Assembly (NCBI GenBank): GCA_046345315.1
Contig: JBKDKA010000157.1
Span: 62,001-126,000 of the forward strand
From: F1-80-MAGs062 sp046345315
GTDB taxonomy: Bacteria > Planctomycetota > Planctomycetia > Planctomycetales > Planctomycetaceae
Reading direction: 5' to 3'
Length of the DNA: 64,000 nucleotides
Part shown: one piece after another, positions 52,309 to 60,125 of the stretch
Layout: every line of letters begins with the position of its first letter
How positions within the stretch are numbered: position 1 is the first letter of the stretch
Notes under the pieces: model-generated
What the model saw: only the letters and a program-made list of their open reading frames with translations
What the model was told of the DNA's origin: nothing
The model's database searches: none
Program-made: the position numbers and the translations under genes

Positions 52309-53601
52309 TCACTGAGGAACCAGAAGGTTTGGTAATTTCCACCGAACACGGCCGAGCCATGTGGTACCGTCGGCGCCACGGGCATTTTTCACTCCCCCGA
52401 GAATGTACTCGGAGTCTGTCACCCATGACTCCAGTGGTGTAACGCCTGCGGCACCGAAGTTCCCCAGCATGACGCCTCGTTCCGGAAGAAGAACCCGTTC
52501 TGTGTCTCTGATGACCTGAAGTGTGGTGGGATTGACCTGAGCGACGAACAGAGGAGCACGGTTGCGTGTGATGTGGTCGTTGTCAGCACCTCGTCGTGTG
52601 TAGGTGAGGTATAAACCCTCGCTGTGAGTCAGCCAGTGTGCCTGAGTGTTGTAACTTCCGAGATCCTTGCCATCATCGAATGTCCATTTTCTGACGGGAC
52701 CAAAATGAAGGCCATCGTTGCCGGTTGTGACATAGGCAGCGTTGTCGTTTCGGAGTGTCAGGAAATACGTCTGTCTCCACCGCGTGAGCGATGGTTCACA
52801 GAATCCACGTCCCCCTTCCACGGCAAGAATGTCGCCATGCTCAAGGTAACGGATCTCCCGACCGTCAAAGAAGCAGTGCAGGATCGTTGCCTGATAGTCG
52901 TCACCGGAGGGGCCTCGAACATAAACCGGGATGAGCAGCGTGCCGTCAGCCTGTTCCATCCACTGAACACATCCCGGTGCCACAAGAAAGAACTTGTCTT
53001 CGGTGTGAGGAAGCTCAAGCGTTTTCCATTCCGTCCAGCGATTCGTCGTCGGACTGTAAGTCGCGTAAGCACATTCATGTGATCGTGGCTGATCCAGCAG
53101 CTGAGCTCCGCTGCTGCTGTAGCGGAGTTTCGTGCCGATGAGCACCAGTTTTCGGCTGTGCTGATGCCATCCCGGCGTCACGTCGCAGACGGCGATTGTT
53201 TCTTCTTTTGGTCCTTTTTTCCACGCGAGTTCCGGAATCTCAGTTGGTTCTGTCCATTTCTTTCCGAGATCATCTGTCCGCAGAAAATACATCCCTGAAT
53301 AGTGGTCATCCGCGCTCAGGTGTTTCTGAATCGTGATGACAACCGCTGGGTTTCTCGATTTGTCCGGGTTCTCTGTTCCGTATCCCGGCATCGCTGCTGC
53401 TCGCGGATGGAACCAGCAGAAGGATGCGCTGAGTTCCTGAAACACCGGTTCCGCAGAAACTTCAAATCCGGCAGTCGGTATCTCGGCGGATTCAGTGACC
53501 AGTGGCAGTGACCACAGTGCAAAAAACATCACACCCAGGAATGTCCGTGCAGCGGCTTCCGTGGTGACACATTCGGTAACTCGGTTTTCTGATCGATTCA
53601 T
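52309..53601 (-). CDS. secreted BNR/sialidase-like protein
   Basis: About 430 residues from ATG 53601; the frame is open much further upstream but lacks a signal there. The signal peptide is FLGVMFFALWSLPLVTESAE. The remainder is a beta-propeller-like protein with Asp-box/BNR-type pieces (RTDDLGKKWTEP, TTGNDGLHFGPVRKW) and repeated strand patterns. It matches the exo-alpha-sialidase-like family frequent in planctomycetes. Catalysis is unproven: the Tyr/Glu and Arg triad cannot be assigned by eye. It is divergent from a secreted protein at 53765. Confidence 0.78.
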   Translation of the reverse strand: MNRSENRVTECVTTEAAARTFLGVMFFALWSLPLVTESAEIPTAGFEVSAEPVFQELSASFCWFHPRAAAMPGYGTENPDKSRNPAVVITIQKHLSADDHYSGMYFLRTDDLGKKWTEPTEIPELAWKKGPKEETIAVCDVTPGWHQHSRKLVLIGTKLRYSSSGAQLLDQPRSHECAYATYSPTTNRWTEWKTLELPHTEDKFFLVAPGCVQWMEQADGTLLIPVYVRGPSGDDYQATILHCFFDGREIRYLEHGDILAVEGGRGFCEPSLTRWRQTYFLTLRNDNAAYVTTGNDGLHFGPVRKWTFDDGKDLGSYNTQAHWLTHSEGLYLTYTRRGADNDHITRNRAPLFVAQVNPTTLQVIRDTERVLLPERGVMLGNFGAAGVTPLESWVTDSEYILGGVKNARGADGTTWLGRVRWKLPNLLVPQ

Positions 53602-53764
53602 TTTTTGTTGGTGCAGAAAAGGATTGTCCGTTTGTTTCGCGCTGATGCGGTAAGTTTCCACTGCGTGGACAGCGTCCTGCCCGCTGGCATTGAATACATG
53701 GATTCGGGATAATCGCTGACAGATTGTTTCCAGTTTCGCCGAACCACTTATCTCGGACTTTGAA

Positions 53765-54733
53765 TTGATCGTCAAGCCTCGCTCCCGCATCAACCTGCTT
53801 CTGCTGATCTTTATTTTTTTTCGTCCGGAGATCTCAGCCGCTGAGAAGTCCCTGGAACGTTCTGTGGAGTCGCAGAGCTGGCCACCGGTTCTGAGTGTCC
53901 GTGCCGGGCAGCTTCGCATCCAGATTCTGGGTGAGCGATTCTGGACGCTCAGCGGAATTGAGTTTCAGGGCCGCACGATGGCGGTTGAATCCAGCGCCTT
54001 CGGGACAGCCATCAACTTTCGAGGGGATGGATTCCTTGGCAGTGCGCACAAGCTGGATGTTCCGGGACGAATCGGCGAGGTCGAAGAGGAACGTGTCACG
54101 GATCTGCAGATTGAAGTCGACCAGTCGAACTTGTCGTTTCCTGTGACGGAACAGGAGATTCAGTGCCGAGAATTTCAGCTTCGTCGAACGTCATCAATCC
54201 GGTCCTTTACACTGAACTCAGAGCTTCGGCTTCAGGACGGTCGGATTGATGAAACCGTGACCATCACTGCCGGGAAGGCTGCCGATCTGAAGATCATGTA
54301 TCCACTGATGTATGCGTGGTCTTCTTCGATGAAGTTCTGGTTGATGAGCGACAGCGAGGGAATATTACGTGAAGGTGCGTTTTCTGAGGCTGAACAGGGA
54401 GATTCAAGCGTTGTCTATCAGCAGATGGCGAAGTGGCTGGCTGTTTACGACCCGGAATCGAAGACAGGTGCCGTGACGGTTGTGTCTCCAGTGTCTGTTT
54501 CGCGGTCAACCGATGTGGCTGAAGCTTTCCTGCCCGAAGAGTACGCTGTTCAGATTGTGGATGCGCCGAACGTGTACCGAAAACTTTATCTCGTCAGTTT
54601 TTCGGACAGGACAGTTCCGGAAGGATTTCGCGGAACCTATCGAATGAAAACGGCGTTCATGACAGCGGAGCAGGGTGAGTGGCAAACAGCAGCCAAACAG
54701 ATCGCGGAACAGATTCAGAAGCAGAAAGACTGA
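53765..54733 (+). CDS. secreted protein of unknown function
   Basis: A 322-residue exported protein. Its signal peptide (INLLLLIFIFFRPEISAAE, residues 9-27) is encoded by an AT-rich stretch with a run of T. The mature part is beta-rich without Cys, and I do not recognise the family. The frame is bounded by TGA at 53717 and offers only TTG 53765 as a conventional start, so TTG initiation is likely. Divergent neighbours suggest a sugar- or envelope-related role, but nothing in the sequence proves it. Confidence 0.68.
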   Translation: MIVKPRSRINLLLLIFIFFRPEISAAEKSLERSVESQSWPPVLSVRAGQLRIQILGERFWTLSGIEFQGRTMAVESSAFGTAINFRGDGFLGSAHKLDVPGRIGEVEEERVTDLQIEVDQSNLSFPVTEQEIQCREFQLRRTSSIRSFTLNSELRLQDGRIDETVTITAGKAADLKIMYPLMYAWSSSMKFWLMSDSEGILREGAFSEAEQGDSSVVYQQMAKWLAVYDPESKTGAVTVVSPVSVSRSTDVAEAFLPEEYAVQIVDAPNVYRKLYLVSFSDRTVPEGFRGTYRMKTAFMTAEQGEWQTAAKQIAEQIQKQKD

Positions 54734-54809
54734 GAACGCGTATAGCCTGACGGGATTTTCTCGATTCCTGCGAACGCTGCAGCAACAGGTCGGGCAGAAT
54801 AAGCGGTTG

Positions 54810-54818
54810 TGATATACT
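54810..54818 (+). promoter_or_regulatory. extended -10 promoter candidate for the UvrD-like helicase
   Basis: TG-A-TATACT matches the extended -10 consensus. It is 71 bases upstream of ATG 54890. The -35 region is weak, as is usual for extended -10 promoters. Confidence 0.4.
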
Positions 54819-54889
54819 GCTGCTGCTGGCGACGCGTGTCTGTCGGTCTGATGTTCGACAATATGAAAATCGTGTGTTTTCTGTGACCT

Positions 54890-56971
54890 ATGGCGATTAC
54901 AACCGGATTGAATGCACCTCAGCGAGAGGCCGTCGCGACGATTTCAGGACCGCTGCTTGTTCTGGCAGGGGCAGGCACAGGAAAAACACGAGTCATTACC
55001 TGTCGAATGGCGAATCTCATCGCCCACGGGACGAAACCGGATCGGATTCTTTCGGTCACGTTCACGAATAAAGCTGCCAAAGAAATGCGGGAACGCGTTC
55101 TGAAGCTGCTGAATGCTGCCAGAAATGCACCGCGTCCTGTCGTCTCCACATTTCACTCGTACTGCGTGAGAGTTCTTCGGGAAGATATCACGGCGCTTGG
55201 CTATCCGAAGGAATTCGTGATCTACGATCGTGGTGATCAGGAATCTGCCGCACGGACGGCTCTTCGCGATATCCGCATCAGCGACACTGCTATGAAGCCC
55301 TCCGACCTTCTGAATCGAATCAGTCGGTGGAAGATGATTGGGGTTTCTGAAGATCAGGCGGGCGGATTCGTGGAAGCGGATTTCGATTTCCTCGCTGCAA
55401 TGGCGTACCGTCGTTATCAGAAGCAACTGAGATCCTGCGGCGCTGTGGATTTTGACGACCTGCTGCTGCTCACCGTTCGCCTGTTCCGTGATTTTCCGGA
55501 GATACTCAGAAAGCATCAGCAGAAATTTGATCATGTTCAGATCGACGAATATCAGGACACAAACGGAATTCAGTTTCAGCTGATCGAGAATCTGGTTGCC
55601 GGTCATAAAAATCTCTGCGTGGTGGGAGACGACGACCAGTCGATTTACGGTTGGCGTGGTGCGGAGGTGGAGCACATCATCAACTTCTCCTCTCATTTTC
55701 CGGGCACGAAGGTTGTTCGGCTCGAAAACAACTATCGGTGCACGGATCAGATTCTGACGTGTGCAAATCGTCTGGTCCGCCACAATCGAAATCGTCACGA
55801 TAAGACACTCGTGGCTCATCGGAAGGGCGGTGCCCCGGTACGTGTTCTGGCCTTTCAGGATGAAGCCGCTGAAGCAGAGAATGTTGTCGAGGAGATCGGG
55901 TATCTCATCAGTGAACTTGGTGTAAAGCCTCGTGATGTGGCCATTCTCTTTCGGACGAATGAGCAGCCGAGAATCTTTGAACAGGAACTTCGTCGACTGA
56001 AAGTTCCTTATGTACTTGTCGGCGGGCAGTCGTTCTTCGACCGTCGAGAAATTCGCGACGTGCTTTCTTATCTTCGAGCGATCTGCAGTCCGAAGGACGA
56101 AATAGCTCTGCTTCGGATTATCAATACGCCGGCGCGAGGAATCGGTGCGACCACGGTGGAAAAACTGGTTCAGATGGCCGTCAAAAAAGGGCTGACGTTC
56201 TGGGAGATCCTTCCGGAAGCTCAGGCCAGTGGTGTTTTGCCGGCGAAGACGATGAGTGCACTCGTTCAGTTTCGTTCGCTGCTGGTTCGTTACAACGAAC
56301 AGATGCAGCTGGCTCCGCGGCAGATGGCTGACACGGCGCGACGTCTTCTGAAGGAGATCGATTATGAATCGGAGATCATCAAACAGTACAAGGAGCCGGC
56401 TCAGCAGGATGTTCGAAAGAACGTTCTCGAAGAGTTCGTGAATTCAATCGCGCTGTACGCAGAAAAAGAAACAGACCCGACACTGAATGGCTTTCTCGAG
56501 ACCACTGCATTGATGGACCGCGAGGAACAATCGGAGAAGGATGAGCAGCTGTCTGACAATTCCGTACGTCTGATGACACTGCACTCCGCAAAGGGGCTGG
56601 AGTTTCCTCGTGTGTATCTGGTGGGAATGGAAGAAGGCCTGCTTCCCCACAAACGGAGCATCGAGAGCGACCTCGAAAAGGACATCGCGGAAGAACGCCG
56701 GCTGGCTTATGTCGGCGTCACTCGAGCCATGGATTTTCTGACGCTCACGCGAGCGATGTCACGAATGAAATGGGGAAAACGCCGCGAGTCTGTCTGTTCG
56801 CGATTTCTTTTCGAAATGCAGGGTGAGCCCGGAACACCCGTCGATGAAACCGTGGTGACCGATGAGTCGCCTCTGGCATTAAGCCGCAGCGATGCGGCGC
56901 CCGCTGATCGGCGTCCTCCGACGGAACCCGTCAACACTGGTTCAGATGAATTTGATTCGCCGCCATTCTGA
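54890..56971 (+). CDS. UvrD/Rep/PcrA family ATP-dependent DNA helicase
   Basis: A 693-residue superfamily 1A helicase. Motif Q/I is LNAPQREAV and GAGTGKT (Walker A, 27-33); Ia is VTFTNKAAKEMRER; II is DEYQDTN; III is DDDQSIYGWRGA; IV is LENNYRC; V is TLHSAKGLEF; VI is EERRLAYVGVTRA. The C-terminal tail (about 650-693) is acidic and Pro-rich, as in PcrA/UvrD. It unwinds DNA 3'-5' in excision repair or replication restart. ATG 54890 places the usual LNxxQ motif at residue 7. A promoter candidate lies upstream. Confidence 0.95.
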   Translation: MAITTGLNAPQREAVATISGPLLVLAGAGTGKTRVITCRMANLIAHGTKPDRILSVTFTNKAAKEMRERVLKLLNAARNAPRPVVSTFHSYCVRVLREDITALGYPKEFVIYDRGDQESAARTALRDIRISDTAMKPSDLLNRISRWKMIGVSEDQAGGFVEADFDFLAAMAYRRYQKQLRSCGAVDFDDLLLLTVRLFRDFPEILRKHQQKFDHVQIDEYQDTNGIQFQLIENLVAGHKNLCVVGDDDQSIYGWRGAEVEHIINFSSHFPGTKVVRLENNYRCTDQILTCANRLVRHNRNRHDKTLVAHRKGGAPVRVLAFQDEAAEAENVVEEIGYLISELGVKPRDVAILFRTNEQPRIFEQELRRLKVPYVLVGGQSFFDRREIRDVLSYLRAICSPKDEIALLRIINTPARGIGATTVEKLVQMAVKKGLTFWEILPEAQASGVLPAKTMSALVQFRSLLVRYNEQMQLAPRQMADTARRLLKEIDYESEIIKQYKEPAQQDVRKNVLEEFVNSIALYAEKETDPTLNGFLETTALMDREEQSEKDEQLSDNSVRLMTLHSAKGLEFPRVYLVGMEEGLLPHKRSIESDLEKDIAEERRLAYVGVTRAMDFLTLTRAMSRMKWGKRRESVCSRFLFEMQGEPGTPVDETVVTDESPLALSRSDAAPADRRPPTEPVNTGSDEFDSPPF

Positions 56972-57055
56972 AATCGACACTGCTGCGATCTGTGAGGGGA
57001 TCCACTCATTTCTTGCTGGTTGCCCTCAATGCTCGATAGTGTCGGTTTCAGGCAG

Positions 57056-57637
57056 TCATTTCTCATCCTCACGAAGCAGTGCTTCGTATCGTTTCTGAAA
57101 CTTGTTGACTTTCGGGACGATGACGGCCTGACAGTAAGGATTACGAGCGTTCAGGCGAAAGTAATCCTGATGGTAGTCTTCCGCAGCATAGAAAACGTCC
57201 ATTTTTTCGATGGTCGTTACGATTTTCGAATCGAACTCTCCGGATTTGTTGAGCTCCTGAATCATCTTTTCAGTCGCAGCTTTCTGCTCTTCTGAGTGGA
57301 AGAAGACAGAAGATCGATACTGTGTTCCCGTGTCTGCCCCCTGACGATTCAGCGTCGTCGGGTCATGGGTGTGAAAAAACACATCGAGGAGCTGTTCGAA
57401 CGTAATGACACTCGGATCAAACTCGATCTGAATGACTTCTGCATGGCCGGTGGTTCCCATGCAGACCGCTTTGTAAGTCGGATTGGGTATCTTTCCACCG
57501 GTGTAACCGGAGGTCACTTTCGAAACACCTTTCAGCCGAAGAAACACTGCCTCCGTGCACCAGAAACATCCGGCGCCGAAGGTGGCAATGGCCGTTTTGG
57601 AAGGCTGTTTTTCTGATGATACGGATGTTTCAGACAT
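57056..57637 (-). CDS. msrA: peptide methionine sulfoxide reductase MsrA
   Basis: A 193-residue enzyme. GCFWCTE holds the catalytic Cys24; GYTGG, GHAEVIQI, DPTTLNRQG and YHQDYF are the other family motifs. The later Cys in NPYCQAV (about 167) is a candidate for regeneration. It reduces methionine-S-sulfoxide in proteins, using thioredoxin. There is no signal peptide, so it is cytoplasmic. It converges on the helicase gene. The length is typical. Confidence 0.95.
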   Translation of the reverse strand: MSETSVSSEKQPSKTAIATFGAGCFWCTEAVFLRLKGVSKVTSGYTGGKIPNPTYKAVCMGTTGHAEVIQIEFDPSVITFEQLLDVFFHTHDPTTLNRQGADTGTQYRSSVFFHSEEQKAATEKMIQELNKSGEFDSKIVTTIEKMDVFYAAEDYHQDYFRLNARNPYCQAVIVPKVNKFQKRYEALLREDEK

Positions 57638-57867
57638 GGTGAATGGTTCTCCCCGTGAACATTCCTGAGATGGTGAGTTTCTGTGTCACGTTTCAAGGAA
57701 GGCTATCAGATGCAGGCCAGTTTTTGCACTGGCTGACTTTTGAGTTGTCTGCTGATCCGCGACGAAACTGGAAATCTTGTGGCAATCCGGATTGACGCCG
57801 ATTTTTTCACTCTTCCATACTTCACTTCAACTCTTAGATCAGAATTTTCTGATGACCGAGTCTTTAG

Positions 57868-57894
57868 TGCCCATGATTCTTCTGCCCATGATTC
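57868..57894. repeat. tandem TGCCCATGATTC repeat
   Basis: TGCCCATGATTC occurs at 57868-57879 and again at 57883-57894, a 15-base period with TTC between. It lies just before the ribosome binding site of the ThuA-like gene. The word resembles a dispersed intergenic repeat I associate with planctomycete genomes. Confidence 0.55.
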
Positions 57895-57904
57895 CGAGGT
57901 CAAT

Positions 57905-58699
57905 ATGAGTGCGTTGTCTCTGCGGCGGATCATCGTCGTTTCTGTGTTGTTCTTAAGCAGTCTGGTGACGCAGAATGCTCCTGCGGAAGATGTCGCAGCC
58001 ACTCAGAGCAGTAAGGAATCAGCGACGGGGGCACCTCTTCGAGTGTGTCTTCTGTCTGGCTGCAAGACATATGCTTCGGAAGAATCATTGCCGCCGTTTC
58101 AGGAATGGCTGGAGTCAAACTGGAATGTTGAGTGTCGACGACTGGTTCGCGCTGCGGATGATGATCTTCCCGGGCTTGATCATCTGGAGGACTGCGATGT
58201 CCTGTTTGTGTTCTTCAAACGGATGCATCTGAAGGGAAAGCAGCTCGAAAGTTTTCAGCGCTATGTTCGTTCCGGAAAGCCCATCGTTGCCGTGCGAACG
58301 GCCAGTCATGCCGTCCAGACATGGCTGGACTTTGATCACGAGATTCTCGGCGGGAACTATCAGGGGCATTATGAGAAGGAACCCGAGACAGTGATTCAGA
58401 TGACAGAATCAGGTCTGCGCCATCCGGTTCTGAAAGGGATCGAACAGAAGACTGCCCCAGGCCCGCTGTATAAGAATTCCGGCCACGCAGGTGACATTCA
58501 GATTCTGATGACGGGCGTGAATCCGGGCCATTCGGAACCCATTGCCTGGACTCGTGAGATCAATGGCGGGAGACTCTTCTACACGTCGCTCGGTGATCCC
58601 CGGACGTTTGCTGATCCGGAATTTCGCCAGATGCTTGCAAATGCTGTTTTCTGGGTTTCGGGTTCGGACGAGCCCCTGCCGAGAAAGAAAATTGAGTGA
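57905..58699 (+). CDS. secreted ThuA-like protein
   Basis: About 264 residues from ATG 57905, with GAGG 6 bases upstream; the frame is open from 57740. A signal peptide ends near NAPAE. The ThuA (trehalose-utilisation) glutamine-amidotransferase-like fold is suggested by RVCLLSGCKTY, DVLFVFFKRM, FQRYVRSGKPIVAVRTASHA and the GHSEPIAWTRE and GRLFYTSLGDPRTF segments near the end. The Cys of true amidotransferases is not obvious. Such proteins are abundant in planctomycetes, often with a role in sugar metabolism. Confidence 0.85.
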   Translation: MSALSLRRIIVVSVLFLSSLVTQNAPAEDVAATQSSKESATGAPLRVCLLSGCKTYASEESLPPFQEWLESNWNVECRRLVRAADDDLPGLDHLEDCDVLFVFFKRMHLKGKQLESFQRYVRSGKPIVAVRTASHAVQTWLDFDHEILGGNYQGHYEKEPETVIQMTESGLRHPVLKGIEQKTAPGPLYKNSGHAGDIQILMTGVNPGHSEPIAWTREINGGRLFYTSLGDPRTFADPEFRQMLANAVFWVSGSDEPLPRKKIE

Positions 58700-58895
58700 G
58701 GGGCTCAGAATCAAACTGAACAGACTTTCATACTCGCCGCATTCTCTCTGTGGTCGCAGCATTGATCGGGAGTCAATTCTGATTTTGTCGAGGTAAGCTG
58801 TCTCCCCCCGGGCCATGTGCGCAGGACATACTGAATCGCAGCGCACGGTTTTGCGATTTCCGGTTTGTCACTGCGCCGTTTCGCAGCGCACGACA

Positions 58896-58907
58896 GTGTC
58901 GCGACAC
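58896..58907. repeat. 12-base perfect palindrome and flanking direct repeat
   Basis: GTGTCGCGACAC is a perfect palindrome seven bases past the end of the CsrA-receiver gene. TCGCAGCGCACG occurs nearby at 58836-58847 and 58881-58892. Together they fill the convergent intergenic region 58700-58913, which holds no gene. Confidence 0.5.
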
Positions 58908-58913
58908 CGCAGT

Positions 58914-59687
58914 TCAGGCTGGCGTCATTGTGCAGCAGGCGGGATCGCGCAGGGCTTCCAGCAGTGAGTCGATACGGACTGGTTTTGAGAACCAGCCATC
59001 CACTGCGAGTGCTGAACTGAATTCTTCCCGAGCTGAGCCGCTGACCGCGAAGACTTTCAGGCTGCGGAGTCTGATGTCATCACGAATCATTCTGATGAAT
59101 GACGGACCATCAATCTCAGGCATGCGCATGTCCAGAAGCACCAGATCCGGCATCTCGTTCTCATGAAGGTAATTGAACGCATCCAGCCCGTTGACTGCAG
59201 TCGCGACGGGAACTCCGGAGAGCTTCAGGCAATTCGCCAGCAGCTCCCGCTCGTTCGCCTGATCCTCAACAATCAGCACTCGCGGGGATTTCTCCGTCAC
59301 ACTGCAGTCCGGAGTCTTCATTTCGAGTTCACTCAACTGGCCAACAACATCAGCAAGCTGAGCATCGGGTTCTACCGCGACACCCCGGGCGAGCTGTTTC
59401 TGGAGTAACTGCAACTTCAGTGTGAGTGCGTTGAGTTTGTTGTTGAGTCTGTGACGCTGCTCACGCTCTGTCTCCGAAATCGGCATTCTGCTGCTGGAAG
59501 CTGCACTGGTGCTGAAGTCCTCACGAGGGTCTGACTTTTCAAGTACTTCGTGACGATAGACTTCGATTTCAACAGGAGCTTCAATTCCCAGTTTCGTGAC
59601 AGTTCCCTTCGATTGCAGAACCTCGATTGAGATTCCAAGCCCGGGAAACACGATCTTCTGACCAGGACGACGAGACAGGACGAGCAT
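58914..59687 (-). CDS. CsrA domain fused to a helical hairpin and a response-regulator receiver
   Basis: 257 residues from ATG 59687, preceded by GGAGGG at 7 bases. Residues 1-52 are a CsrA domain (MLVLSRRPGQKIV, LGIEAPVEIEVYR) that keeps the RNA-contact residues Leu4, Arg6 and the C-terminal Arg (about 45). Residues about 70-125 form two helices, the first with RHRLNNKLNAL, resembling a histidine-kinase dimerisation helix. Residues about 135-250 are an intact receiver: ED (about 141-142), phospho-acceptor Asp186 in LVLLDMRMP, SGS and Lys235 in SKP. It should be an RNA-binding protein switched by phosphorylation. It lies downstream of a giant hybrid kinase in the same direction. Confidence 0.9.
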   Translation of the reverse strand: MLVLSRRPGQKIVFPGLGISIEVLQSKGTVTKLGIEAPVEIEVYRHEVLEKSDPREDFSTSAASSSRMPISETEREQRHRLNNKLNALTLKLQLLQKQLARGVAVEPDAQLADVVGQLSELEMKTPDCSVTEKSPRVLIVEDQANERELLANCLKLSGVPVATAVNGLDAFNYLHENEMPDLVLLDMRMPEIDGPSFIRMIRDDIRLRSLKVFAVSGSAREEFSSALAVDGWFSKPVRIDSLLEALRDPACCTMTPA

Positions 59688-60125
59688 TCGACAACCCTCC
59701 ATGGGAGCACAGGCTGCTGCCGATCCGGACGCAAGTCAGGAGAATTTCGGCAGACTTTGGTCTTCAGGGGTCGCATCCTGCGAATCAATGGATCGATCAA
59801 CTTTACGGCAGGCTCACAGATCCCGTTGGTAATTCAAAGGACTGTTCGATCCCTGCTGCCGCATTACTGGTCGCTTTGTGTCAGCACATTTCCTGATGTG
59901 CGACACCGCGCGCTTTGCTGAGGTTAACCAGAGTCTCCAGAACGTCAATAGGAACAAATGACACTTTCAGAATCGTCAAAAAAATAGATTGACGTGCCGA
60001 TGGGAAACGCCTGTTCTTCTTTTACGGCCTGGGCCGGCTGAACATTGATGGGGCATCAAGAGATCGTCAGTTCACCGGATCGAACTGCCTGAGGGTATTC
60101 AGCGATCAGTTCGTTTTCAGTCATT
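59688..60125. other. intergenic region between the hybrid kinase and CsrA-receiver genes
   Basis: 438 bases on the minus-strand path from the kinase gene to the CsrA fusion. It contains CGTCAA...TTGACG (59974-59994) around an A/T run. A 22-codon frame just after the kinase stop (60056-60124) is not called. Whether the two genes share one transcript cannot be settled from sequence. Confidence 0.45.

Noticed and set aside
60056..60124. A 22-codon frame just behind the hybrid kinase stop, with AGG 7 bases before its ATG.
   Set aside because: Too short to judge, no recognisable motif, and such frames arise often by chance.
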